Part shown: piece by piece, positions 25,722-33,442 of the stretch
Position numbering within the stretch: the stretch's first letter is position 1
Layout: each line of letters begins with the position of its first letter
Source: an uncultured Mollicutes bacterium
GTDB taxonomy: Bacteria > Bacillota_I > Bacilli_A > RF39 > UBA660
NCBI GenBank assembly: GCA_900550145.1
Contig: URRF01000014.1
Location: forward strand, 1 to 33,442
Direction of reading: 5' to 3'
Length of the DNA: 33,442 bases
Position numbers and translations under genes: made by a program
The notes under the pieces: model-generated
The model's database searches: none
The model's input: only the letters and a program-made list of their open reading frames with translations
Told to the model about the DNA's origin: nothing

Positions 25722-26399
25722 TTATTCATTTAAAATTTTTTTAAATATTCCAGTTTTACAGATTAATAATAAATTTATTATCATAATAACTATCATAATT
25801 AGAAACATTATTAACATATTAATTTTATATAATGATTTAGTGATCAGTAAAATTAGTGCACAAATAACGATTACAGAAATATATTTTATATTTGAATTTG
25901 AATATATAAAAAGCATAAATAACACTGTCAAATTAAATACTATAACATAAAAACTTATATCTTTTAATAGTACAATAAGTATAAAAGAAACAGATAGTTT
26001 AATATTTAAAATTAGAAAAATTAAATATGCAATTACATTTATGAAAATTCTCGTAAATAAGATAAGAAACAAACAATTAACAAAATTAGTTAATATAATC
26101 TTGTTTAAATCCATTCTCAAAATTAGATTTTTTATATCATTAAACATGTCAAAGAATATACTTTTGAATGTAAAATGAATAACGACGGATATACTTATAA
26201 TTTTTAAAAGTATATATATAGGATTGTTCTCATATAACGAACCTAAACCTAAAACTGAAAATATTTCTTCTTCTCTTAAATACGACAATATAGAATGATG
26301 CTGAAACAAAGAAATTAACAAAACTAAAATATTCAAATAGTAATATTTAAACAAATTTTTTTTAAACAAGTACATATTTTTAATAGCTAAATATTTCAT
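25722..26399 (-). CDS. Membrane subunit of an ABC transporter cassette (225 aa)
   Basis: A very hydrophobic protein with about six helices and no recognisable domain. It is the last gene of a four-gene unit with an ATPase (27161), nine bases after the permease at 26409, so it is probably a second permease subunit. It ends at the repeat/terminator at 25692. No family assigned. Confidence 0.7.
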   Translation of the reverse strand: MKYLAIKNMYLFKKNLFKYYYLNILVLLISLFQHHSILSYLREEEIFSVLGLGSLYENNPIYILLKIISISVVIHFTFKSIFFDMFNDIKNLILRMDLNKIILTNFVNCLFLILFTRIFINVIAYLIFLILNIKLSVSFILIVLLKDISFYVIVFNLTVLFMLFIYSNSNIKYISVIVICALILLITKSLYKINMLIMFLIMIVIMIINLLLICKTGIFKKILNE

Positions 26400-26408
26400 A
26401 ACTTAATT

Positions 26409-27164
26409 CTACTCCATTATTTCGATTTTACAATATTTATTTATAAAAGAAAATAAAAATTTTATAAACAATAATAATATTGTTATTTGCAAAAATGAAG
26501 CACATAACTCTAAACTGAAACTAGCATATTGAAAAGGATATAAGTAATATCCAAAAAATAATTTGATTTTGCTAATATTATCTATAATATCCGTACTATA
26601 AACAAATCCCAGTTTTAGTATCAAAAGAATTACCATTAAAGCTGCACTCATTATATTATTGAAACATTTGCGTATTTGTACAATTATAAGACATAAAAAA
26701 TTGACTACAAGAAAATATTTAAAAACACTAAAAATATTATATATAAAATAAGGTATATGATAATAATCTAGTTGTGTAAAAGAAATACTTCTCCAATACG
26801 AACACAATAATAATATTAAATTTACCATAATAGAAAAACTAAATAATATTCCATTAATTACTGTAACATACACTAACAAACTTCTAAAATATTCCTTCTT
26901 ATTTGAATATCTCAATATTATATTAAATTTTGTATCAAGTATTTTAGATGTATATATTGAAGCAATAAATAAAATCATCATCATAAAAAGAATATATAAA
27001 GGATAACTTATAAAATATAAAAAAGCATTTTCAAAAGCCAAATCTTTATTTATCATATTAAAGATTATTAATGATATTAAAAATATAAGTAAAAATATAC
27101 CTTTATAAATATCAGAATTCAATAGTTCTTTTACGCTTTCCATATTAAAACTTCTTCTTTTCAT
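26409..27164 (-). CDS. ABC transporter permease-like protein (251 aa)
   Basis: Six predicted helices, with a basic segment ILRYSNKKEYFRSLLVYV between helices 2 and 3 like the coupling region of ABC-2 permeases of the lantibiotic-immunity type. It overlaps the ATPase stop by four bases. With the proteins at 25722 and 27805 it likely forms the membrane part of one exporter. Substrate unknown. Confidence 0.75.
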   Translation of the reverse strand: MKRRSFNMESVKELLNSDIYKGIFLLIFLISLIIFNMINKDLAFENAFLYFISYPLYILFMMMILFIASIYTSKILDTKFNIILRYSNKKEYFRSLLVYVTVINGILFSFSIMVNLILLLCSYWRSISFTQLDYYHIPYFIYNIFSVFKYFLVVNFLCLIIVQIRKCFNNIMSAALMVILLILKLGFVYSTDIIDNISKIKLFFGYYLYPFQYASFSLELCASFLQITILLLFIKFLFSFINKYCKIEIME

Positions 27165-27796
27165 TTTTGCCTTTTTAATGTCCCTTCTTTAAATAGAAAA
27201 ATCTCATCTGATAATTCAACAACATCTTCTTTAATATGACTAGTTATTATAATTAACTTTCCCTTCTTTTTTTCTTCCTTTAATATCTTTTTTATTTTTC
27301 TCACAGATTCTTCTTCTATTCCATTAAATGGTTCATCCAAAATCAAAACATCGGGATTTTCCATCAATACCTGTGCTATACCTAATTTTTGTTTCATTCC
27401 TAAAGAATACTGACAATATTTTTTATCCTTTTCCTCAAATAAATTAACATCTTTTAAAGTTTTTTCTATATCAGAATCATTTATCCTATTCTGAATAGAT
27501 GCAAGTAACTTAAGATTTTCAAACCCTGTTAATTCTGATATAAAATCTGGTTTTTCTATTAATGCACGAGTATTTTTCGGAAATGAATTATTTTTTATAT
27601 AATCATAATTATCTTGTAATATATAACCACTAGTTGGAACATAAAAAGAACATAATATTTTTAAAAATACACTCTTCCCACTTCCGTTTTTTCCTATTAT
27701 TCCATATATCTTGCCTGAATCAAATGTAACGTTTACGTTATCAATAACTATAGTATTTTTAAACTTCTTAGTTAAATTTTTTATTTCAAATTTCAT
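27161..27796 (-). CDS. ABC transporter ATPase (211 aa)
   Basis: A compact nucleotide-binding subunit: Walker A GKNGSGKS, signature YSLGMKQKLG, Walker B VLILDEPFNGIEEE, switch His in ITSHIKED. It lacks the C-terminal extension of the ATPase at 17166. It is closely coupled to the permease gene downstream (four-base overlap) and eight bases from the gene upstream. It powers the cassette's exporter. Confidence 0.92.
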   Translation of the reverse strand: MKFEIKNLTKKFKNTIVIDNVNVTFDSGKIYGIIGKNGSGKSVFLKILCSFYVPTSGYILQDNYDYIKNNSFPKNTRALIEKPDFISELTGFENLKLLASIQNRINDSDIEKTLKDVNLFEEKDKKYCQYSLGMKQKLGIAQVLMENPDVLILDEPFNGIEEESVRKIKKILKEEKKKGKLIIITSHIKEDVVELSDEIFLFKEGTLKRQK

Positions 27797-27804
27797 TCTA
27801 TCAC

Positions 27805-28749
27805 CTACTTTTCACAATTTTGAATAAATTTTTCTTTATCCTTATAAGACATAATTGCTAGAACAAGAGTAATAATATATACACATAGATTAAACATAAA
27901 AATAATATCAATTCTTGTAATAGAGTTCCAAGTATATATATTAAGTAAACTAAAATTTAATGCATTAACATTAAACAAATTACCAAGCAAGTTACAAATA
28001 AAAAGTTCGTTAATAATCCAAATAAAATATATTAATAAAAAACTTTCTATCAACGCAATAACAAAATTTTTCTTTTTTGACAAAACAAACAAACCTATAT
28101 TGGTATAAAAGCCAAAATTTAACACAATTATTATCATGTAGAATAAATAAAAAGCTGGATTCAATACCAATTCTTTTGAAATAGTAATAAAATGAAAATA
28201 TATATCTGAACGTGGATCAAGATGCCCACTTAATATGTATGAAACAATAAAAATAATGGCTATAATTGAAGGTATAAGATATAGATTTGAATATGCAACG
28301 CTAAAAATCTTTTTTACATAATTCTTATACGTATTCCTCAAAATATAATTTTTTATTTGTCTATCTTTGAACTCTTTAGATAATTTATAAACAAATGGGA
28401 ATAATATTATTATTGGTATAAAATAAGGAAATATTAATGTTGAAATATTGTTCCCTGTTAGAATATTACTATATATTGATATTGCACTTGGTGATGAATT
28501 ATCAAAAAACACAATTTCATCGCAGTCATCAAAATTATCTTCCTCATATTTCTTCTTTATTAATATTTTTTCATCTTCATTCCCGTTTACATACTCTTTG
28601 CATATATTATATTTTTGTTTATGAATCGATATATTTCTCCCACCATTTTCAAAAAAATAATAACTGCAAAACTGTAAACAAAAAAATAATATTACAAATA
28701 AATTGAAAAATATAACAATTTTATTTTGCTTATATCTAATTTTTTTCAC
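27805..28749 (-). CDS. ABC-2-like membrane protein, first gene of the cassette (314 aa)
   Basis: The GTG start is preceded by GGGAGGTTATT. One N-terminal helix, an outer loop of about 75 residues, then a basic motif YKLSKEFKDRQIKNYILRNT before five more helices. That motif, like the EFHNGT-x-K motif in ABC-2 permeases, suggests a permease subunit. It is the promoter-proximal gene of the cassette (promoter 28790-28818). Confidence 0.75.
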   Translation of the reverse strand: MKKIRYKQNKIVIFFNLFVILFFCLQFCSYYFFENGGRNISIHKQKYNICKEYVNGNEDEKILIKKKYEEDNFDDCDEIVFFDNSSPSAISIYSNILTGNNISTLIFPYFIPIIILFPFVYKLSKEFKDRQIKNYILRNTYKNYVKKIFSVAYSNLYLIPSIIAIIFIVSYILSGHLDPRSDIYFHFITISKELVLNPAFYLFYMIIIVLNFGFYTNIGLFVLSKKKNFVIALIESFLLIYFIWIINELFICNLLGNLFNVNALNFSLLNIYTWNSITRIDIIFMFNLCVYIITLVLAIMSYKDKEKFIQNCEK

Positions 28750-28789
28750 AATAACCTCCCAATATTCACTTATAGATCCTTCTTATGTG

Positions 28790-28818
28790 ATTATATCATG
28801 CTTAATAAATATAGTAAA
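28790..28818 (-). promoter_or_regulatory. Promoter of the four-gene ABC cassette
   Basis: TTTACT (28813-28818) and TATAAT (28790-28795) on the minus strand are 17 bases apart, preceded by TGA at the -10. It lies between the valS terminator and the GTG at 28747-28749. Confidence 0.7.
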
Positions 28819-28845
28819 TCTTTTCAGTAAAAAGCAAAATAAGAA

Positions 28846-28870
28846 AAAAAATGCAATTACTTGCACTTTT
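28846..28870. repeat. Right copy of the 25-bp direct repeat; valS terminator
   Basis: Identical to 25692-25716. This copy contains the last three codons and stop (28857-28859) of valS and forms the valS terminator on the minus strand. Confidence 0.85.
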
Positions 28871-31382
28871 TTAATAGTTCCTCTAATTTATTTTTCTCTA
28901 ATTCTAATTTAGTTCTTTCCTCATTAACAAGTTTCTCTGGTGCTTTATTAACATACGAAGTATTAGAAAGTAATTTATTCCTTCTTTCTATATTTGATTT
29001 TAAAAGTTCTATTTCTTTATTTATAAGTTCCATATTCTCTTCTTTTTCAAAATAAATAGTCATAGAATAATCATAAACTGATACATCATAACTAGTCATA
29101 TTAAGTTTATCAGTTATAATTCTATCTTTAAGTTTTAATACTTTACATATTAAATCATAATTATTGTTATTATTTATTCTTACTTTTGCTGTTTTAGGTA
29201 TTTTATTCTCACCAATTACATTTCTAAACTTACGCATAAATTCAATAATTTTTTCCATATTATTATAATCATCTTCAAAAACTAATTCTTTATCATATTT
29301 TGGATAATCACTAACCATTATAGATTCACATTCTTTAAATGGTAAGTTCTGATATATCTCTTCTGTTACAAAAGGCATAAATGGATGAAGCATCTTTAAT
29401 ATTCCAGTTAATACATAATACAAAGTACTTTTTGTTGATAGAGTATCACTACTAAATTTAGACATCTCAATATAATTATCACAGAAATCATCCCAAATAA
29501 ATGAATATAACACACTTGATACATTATTAAACTCATACTTATCCATATACTTAATTACTTCTTTTATAGTGTTTTCATATTTTGTTAATATCCACTTATC
29601 ATGTATATCTAAATCTTTTAAATTAATTTCTCTTAAATCTTCTATATTCATTAAACAAAATCTTGATGCATTCCATAATTTATTAATAAAATTCCATGTT
29701 GATTTTATTTTTTCTTCATCATATCTTAAATCCATTCCATTACTTGTAGAAGTAGACAAGAAATATCTTAAACTATCACATCCATATTCTTCTATTACAT
29801 CCATAGGATCTACACCATTACCTAAACTTTTAGACATTTTTCTACCATCTTTATCACGAATAAGTCCATGTATTAAACATTCTTTAAATGGTCTTTCATT
29901 CATAAAATGTAGTCCCTGAAAAGTCATTCTATTAACCCAAAATGGAATTATATCATAGCCGGTTACCAAAACATCATTAGGATAACGTCTTTTTAACAAC
30001 TCAGTTTCTTCTTTATAACCAAGTGTTGAAAATGGCCATAATGCTGATGAAAACCAAGTATCTAATACATCCGGATCTTGTACCCAACCATCTTCCTTTG
30101 GGGCTTCATATCCAACATATACCTCTTCTCCTTTATACCAAGCAGGAATCCTATGCCCCCACCATAACTGCCTTGAAATACACCAATCATAAGTTATTTC
30201 CATCCAATGATTCATTATTTTCTCAAAACGAGGAGGTACAAAATTAACCTTAGTATCCTTGTTTTTTTGATTTTCAAGTACCCTATCTGCTAAAGGCCTC
30301 ATTCTAACAAACCATTGCTTTGACAAATATGGTTCAACCATTGCATCAGTTCTCTCAGAATGACCTACTGAATGAGTAATTTCCTCAACCTTAATAAGTA
30401 AATTCATTTCTTTTAATTTTTCTACAACCTTTTTTCTAGCAACAAATCTATCAAGTCCATTAAACTCTTTTGCATTCTCATTCATAGTACCATCTTCATT
30501 AATAACCTTAATTCTATCTAAATTATGTCTATTACCAACTTCAAAATCATTAGGATCATGAGCAGGTGTAATTTTAACAACACCAGTTCCAAACTCCATA
30601 TCAGCATGTTTATCGCCTATTATAGGTATTAATTTATTAACAATTGGAAGAACTACATTCTTACCAATTAACTTATTATATCTCTCATCATCAGGATTAA
30701 CAGCAACAGCAGTATCACCAAATAATGTTTCTGGTCTTGTAGTAGCAACTTCCAAATAATCATCAGTATTTTCTATCATATATTTTATATGATAAAAAGC
30801 ACCCTTAACATCTTTATATATAACTTCCTCATTAGAAAGTGCAGTTCTAGCTTCTGGATCCCAATTTATTATTCTTTCCCCTCTATAAATTAAGTTTTCA
30901 TTATAAAGAGTTACAAATACATGTTTAACTGCATCACTTAAACCATCATCAAGAGTAAATCTTTCATGAGAATAATCCAAACTAAGTCCCAATTTAGCCC
31001 ACTGTTTATGTATATTTAAAGCATACTCACTTTTCCAATCCCAAGCATACTTTAACCATTCATTTCTATCCATACTTCTTGGGTTAATTCCCATTTCCTT
31101 TAATTTTTTATCAACCTTGGCTTGTGTTGCAATACCAGCATGATCCATACCAGGAAGCCACAAAGCATCATAACCACACATTCTCTTATAACGAATTATA
31201 ATATCTTGAATAGTAGTATCCCAAGCATGTCCTAAATGTAACTTACCAGTTACATTTGGAGGAGGTATAACTATAGTAAATGGTTCCTTTGTTAAATCTC
31301 CACTTTTAAAATAATCATGACTAAGCCAAAAATCATATTTTGAAGTTTCTACATCCTTATGAATATATTTTGGTTCTAACAT
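28857..31382 (-). CDS. valS: Valyl-tRNA synthetase (841 aa)
   Basis: A class I synthetase that charges and proofreads tRNA-Val. The HIGH motif is HLGH (49-52) after PPPNVTGK, the editing domain has TTRPETLFGD (214-223) and AHDPNDF (274-280), and the KMSKS motif is at 515-519. The C-terminal end is a coiled coil (INKEIELLKSNIERR) as in bacterial ValRS. The length is a little under average. It overlaps the HD-hydrolase gene by 26 bases, so both sit under the valine T-box at 32125-32342. Confidence 0.97.
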   Translation of the reverse strand: MLEPKYIHKDVETSKYDFWLSHDYFKSGDLTKEPFTIVIPPPNVTGKLHLGHAWDTTIQDIIIRYKRMCGYDALWLPGMDHAGIATQAKVDKKLKEMGINPRSMDRNEWLKYAWDWKSEYALNIHKQWAKLGLSLDYSHERFTLDDGLSDAVKHVFVTLYNENLIYRGERIINWDPEARTALSNEEVIYKDVKGAFYHIKYMIENTDDYLEVATTRPETLFGDTAVAVNPDDERYNKLIGKNVVLPIVNKLIPIIGDKHADMEFGTGVVKITPAHDPNDFEVGNRHNLDRIKVINEDGTMNENAKEFNGLDRFVARKKVVEKLKEMNLLIKVEEITHSVGHSERTDAMVEPYLSKQWFVRMRPLADRVLENQKNKDTKVNFVPPRFEKIMNHWMEITYDWCISRQLWWGHRIPAWYKGEEVYVGYEAPKEDGWVQDPDVLDTWFSSALWPFSTLGYKEETELLKRRYPNDVLVTGYDIIPFWVNRMTFQGLHFMNERPFKECLIHGLIRDKDGRKMSKSLGNGVDPMDVIEEYGCDSLRYFLSTSTSNGMDLRYDEEKIKSTWNFINKLWNASRFCLMNIEDLREINLKDLDIHDKWILTKYENTIKEVIKYMDKYEFNNVSSVLYSFIWDDFCDNYIEMSKFSSDTLSTKSTLYYVLTGILKMLHPFMPFVTEEIYQNLPFKECESIMVSDYPKYDKELVFEDDYNNMEKIIEFMRKFRNVIGENKIPKTAKVRINNNNNYDLICKVLKLKDRIITDKLNMTSYDVSVYDYSMTIYFEKEENMELINKEIELLKSNIERRNKLLSNTSYVNKAPEKLVNEERTKLELEKNKLEELLKKCK

Positions 31383-32118
31383 TATTACACTTCCCTTCTA
31401 TATAGCCATTGGCTATCTCAATGTATTCACTAAATATATCTTTATTCTTTAATTTCGAATAAAATAAATCTATATAATTATTATCTTTATAATATCTATA
31501 AGAATAATCAAAATTAAGATCAAATACAAACGCAAGCATCATAATTATACTATCATTCCTAGCAAGCTTATCCTTATGAGATATAGAAAGATGATTTCTA
31601 AAACTTTCATCCACCTTCTTAGAAACACCTAAATTATCATCAGATAACTTAATTTCCCCTAAATTAACTACTAAATTCATAATATCTATTTTATCAGCAT
31701 CTCTTATTATTTTAGAATGAAGCATTTCCATATCATTACAAACACCAATTTCATATTTATTATGATTATATATTGCTTTCCTTATTATTTCATCATAACT
31801 ATCATCATCTACAAACTTTCTTATTAAACCATCTTCAAATAATAACTTACATCCCAAAAAAGCATGATCAACACTTTTAGAATCATTAAATGTATTATAT
31901 AACCTAGCTTGCTCAAACCTACCTATATCATGTAAAAGTGCAATAAGAAATGAAAGATTAGTATTCTCATCATCTAAACCAATACTCTCTGATATCTTTA
32001 AACTTTGCTCACAAACTCTATAAGTATGATCATACTTTAATTTTATCCTCTCATCACTAATATCATATTTACTAACAAAATCATCAAAAGCAACCTTCGC
32101 ACTCTCTATATTAATCAT
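31357..32118 (-). CDS. HD-domain phosphohydrolase (253 aa)
   Basis: A metal-dependent HD-superfamily protein. Visible metal ligands are His31, the His63-Asp64 pair in LLHDIGRFEQA, His119 (NHNK) and Asp140/Asp142 (RDADKID). Relatives act on nucleotides or cyclic nucleotides, but the substrate here is unknown. The start follows TAGGAGG. Its position between the T-box and valS, with a 26-base overlap into valS, means it is made with ValRS when charged tRNA-Val is low. Confidence 0.88.
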   Translation of the reverse strand: MINIESAKVAFDDFVSKYDISDERIKLKYDHTYRVCEQSLKISESIGLDDENTNLSFLIALLHDIGRFEQARLYNTFNDSKSVDHAFLGCKLLFEDGLIRKFVDDDSYDEIIRKAIYNHNKYEIGVCNDMEMLHSKIIRDADKIDIMNLVVNLGEIKLSDDNLGVSKKVDESFRNHLSISHKDKLARNDSIIMMLAFVFDLNFDYSYRYYKDNNYIDLFYSKLKNKDIFSEYIEIANGYIEGKCNNVRTKIYS

Positions 32119-32124
32119 AAATCC

Positions 32125-32342
32125 TCCTAAAATAAAAAATCTACAAACCTAAGGGTTCAAAAGAACGGTACCACCTTAGTTCATAGATTCTATGCACTCT
32201 TATCTTTAACGCAGAATACGTTACTACCTACTAAATTCAATAGTAAAACTCACAAGCTACATTTTATTTTTAGTTTATTAGTTCACACCTACCACTAACT
32301 CTCTTTAAAACATACAATAAAACCTCTTGATCAAAGTAGATA
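32125..32342 (-). promoter_or_regulatory. T-box leader (valine) of the HD hydrolase-valS operon
   Basis: The minus strand has the T-box core TAAGGTGGTACC (32167-32178) and a terminator in which AATCTA/TAGATT and TAAGG/CCTTA pair before six T. Upstream, AAAGAGAG followed by TTAGT-GGTAGGTGTGA-ACTAA is the distal stem I hairpin, and CTACT/AGTAG closes the base. In the specifier position, AAAAT-GTA-GC then TTGTGAG gives the codon GTA (32258-32260), a valine codon, matching valS. Confidence 0.88.
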
Positions 32343-32347
32343 ATAGT

Positions 32348-32376
32348 ATTATATCACATTTATTCTAATATGAAAA
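32348..32376 (-). promoter_or_regulatory. Promoter of the valine T-box operon
   Basis: TTTTCA (32371-32376) and TATAAT (32348-32353) on the minus strand are 17 bases apart, with TGA before the -10. The -35 is weak. Confidence 0.6.
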
Positions 32377-32483
32377 TAACTTATTTCCCATATTCTTTAA
32401 TATTAAATTATTCTATATTAAAAGCACTAGTAACCTATACTAGCGCTTATCAATTTACAAAATATATTTTTTTCCAAAATTTG

Positions 32484-32515
32484 GCGCCCGATGGGTCCCT
32501 ACCCACCTGGGGCGC
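32484..32515 (-). other. GC-rich hairpin downstream of the variable surface-protein gene
   Basis: On the minus strand GCGCCC pairs with GGGCGC and GGTGGGT pairs with ACCCATC, including one G-U pair, around an AGGG loop, with a two-base bulge. On the plus strand that pair would be an A-C mismatch, so the minus strand is the better fold. No T-run follows on the minus strand (CAAATTTTGG). It lies about 26 bases after the stop codon at 32542. Hairpins after the target gene are common in DGRs; a terminator is the plain alternative. Confidence 0.6.
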
Positions 32516-32541
32516 ATTTTTCGCATTCCTTTTATTTATGA

Positions 32542-33442
32542 TCACGTATTTAATATGTATGGATCAGTTTTTGTACCATTCCCACTTTTTATCAAGATAT
32601 CAGTCTTAAGATATATGGCGGGAAAAACCACATCGCCGTACGCAGCACTGGTGTAGCTGACACGGCCACCACTGCCCACAAGCCACACATCGTGCGAATA
32701 GCCGGAACGAGCATGAGGCGATAATGTCCAATACCATGTGTTTGGTTTAAACATCCAATTATCATTCTTACATATATATACATCACTACTATCTTGTTTT
32801 ACCATATTTGTTTCACATATACTTTCACCACTTGCATATGCATAATCTGTTGCATAAGGTAAAGCAACGTATCCTGGCCATTCTGTTGTTCTTTCTACTG
32901 TATCATTACAAGCACTTCCACCATTACATATCTTTCCAGTTACATTTCCTCTTTCTTCTTTGTAAAATTCAACTGTATCTAAAGTTTTTATTGTACTATC
33001 ATATAAAGTATCATAATTTGGTGCACCTGTGTTCCATGTGTGATTATCTATTAATGATTTTGATAATTCATCTAATGTATTTGTTGGGCATGTTGTTGTT
33101 TGCTTATTTTTTGCATTATAACATGTTACGGTTGTTCCTCCATAATACATTGTATTTAAATAATTCTTTAATGCAGAAGTACTCCATTCATTTACTCCCC
33201 AACCACCATTTACACTCGATTCACTACTATCCCATGATAAATCTCCTAGTTTTTCACTTCTTATTAGTTTTACATTATTTCCAAACACTCCTATTATTCT
33301 CCATAATTCATTATTAAATCTTACATAGTTATTTGGATTACTTCCATAATATCTTATATTTTGATCACTTGTATTATCTATCTTTAGTCCTTCTCCATCA
33401 TACTCTAGTAAATTTGTTATATATTCTGTTGCTTTCATTCCA
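32542..33442 (-). CDS. Surface protein with C-terminal lectin-like variable region, 5' end beyond the window
   Basis: About 300 residues are visible, reading in frame off the right edge (the Met at 33436-33438 is probably internal). The sequence FNNELWRIIGVFGNNVKLIR, LGDLSWDSS, GGWGVNEWSTSALKNYLN resembles DUF6273/FGE-like domains found behind pilin or lipoprotein anchors in gut Firmicutes. The end, WYWTLSPHARSGYSHDVWLV through VVFPAIYLKTDI, is a C-type lectin-like fold. Bases 32621-32720 are 60% G+C by count, against 23-28% in nearby 60-base stretches. Most codons there end in C or T, as when AAC/AAT codons of a template are randomised. Confidence 0.8.
   Translation of the reverse strand, partial: GMKATEYITNLLEYDGEGLKIDNTSDQNIRYYGSNPNNYVRFNNELWRIIGVFGNNVKLIRSEKLGDLSWDSSESSVNGGWGVNEWSTSALKNYLNTMYYGGTTVTCYNAKNKQTTTCPTNTLDELSKSLIDNHTWNTGAPNYDTLYDSTIKTLDTVEFYKEERGNVTGKICNGGSACNDTVERTTEWPGYVALPYATDYAYASGESICETNMVKQDSSDVYICKNDNWMFKPNTWYWTLSPHARSGYSHDVWLVGSGGRVSYTSAAYGDVVFPAIYLKTDILIKSGNGTKTDPYILNT
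32615..32730 (-). other. Candidate DGR variable region (VR)
   Basis: The GC-rich block covers the codons of SPHARSGYSHDVWLVGSGG and RVSYTSAAYGDVVFPA. Boundaries are sharp: AT-rich codons resume at both ends. Invariant-looking Trp, Val, Gly and Phe-Pro positions are interleaved with codons of NNC/NNT form. No template repeat or reverse transcriptase gene is in the window. Edges are approximate. Confidence 0.6.

Noticed and set aside
32592..32786. Second minus-strand frame overlapping the variable region
   Set aside because: It is an alternative frame of the GC-rich block; the main frame continues through with family motifs on both sides.
32808..33317. Long plus-strand open frame opposite the variable surface-protein gene
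   Set aside because: Composition is Leu/His/Tyr repeats from reading AT-rich codons backwards; no ribosome site or promoter; the opposing frame has recognisable domains.
32542..33442. Recent horizontal transfer as the cause of the GC-rich patch
   Set aside because: The patch is only about 100 bases, in frame, and limited to the lectin ligand-facing segment, which fits targeted mutagenesis better than transfer.
1..33442. CRISPR arrays, tRNA or rRNA genes, insertion sequences
   Set aside because: No regularly spaced repeats, no tRNA-like cloverleaf ends or rRNA motifs, and no transposase-like frame were seen on either strand.

Overview
The window is an AT-rich chromosomal segment of a low-GC Gram-positive anaerobe. 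Gene order is Bacillus-like: rpsU, yqeY, yqfC, yqfD, ybeY, dgkA, cdd, era, yqzL, recO, glyS run in one direction. UGA ends several genes and Trp is UGG, so the code is standard. T-box leaders, strong sigma-A type promoters, pyruvate:ferredoxin oxidoreductase and sporulation-family YqfC/YqfD fit an uncultivated gut member of the Bacilli/Erysipelotrichia/RF39 neighbourhood; that placement is inference.

Layout. 1-550: two pseudopilin genes, the first cut by the window edge. 595-7897: translation and housekeeping cluster, with a VanZ-like gene where phoH and pgpH are expected. 8073-8441: a decayed BRO-N/DinD-like gene. 8498-11531: a pilin-anchored glycine-rich surface protein diverging from a PilB-type ATPase gene through overlapping promoters. 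11870-14194: a bacteriocin locus with a C39 peptidase ABC exporter and two tiny precursor genes carrying double-glycine-type leaders. 14277-18050: a UPF0316 membrane protein, PgsA, a ZIP metal transporter and a two-gene ABC exporter. 18133-23464: nifJ, tsf and rpsB, the last with a C-terminal Rho_N-like extension. 23695-25657: a membrane protein and a phosphohexomutase. 25717-28749: a four-gene ABC transporter cassette bracketed by a 25-bp direct repeat that includes the valS stop codon. 28857-32376: valS and an HD hydrolase under a valine T-box. 32482-33442: the 3' part of a surface protein whose C-terminal lectin-like region is an abrupt GC-rich island, as expected of a diversity-generating retroelement (DGR) variable region, followed by a GC-rich hairpin.

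The most notable items are (1) the unlisted two-peptide bacteriocin pair beside its dedicated exporter and (2) the candidate DGR target, with no reverse transcriptase or template repeat in this window. Secondary items are a very short glycine T-box, the uS2-Rho_N fusion, the repeat-flanked ABC cassette and the pilin/glycine-rich fusion. All functional calls come from reading the sequence and remembered families; no searches were run.
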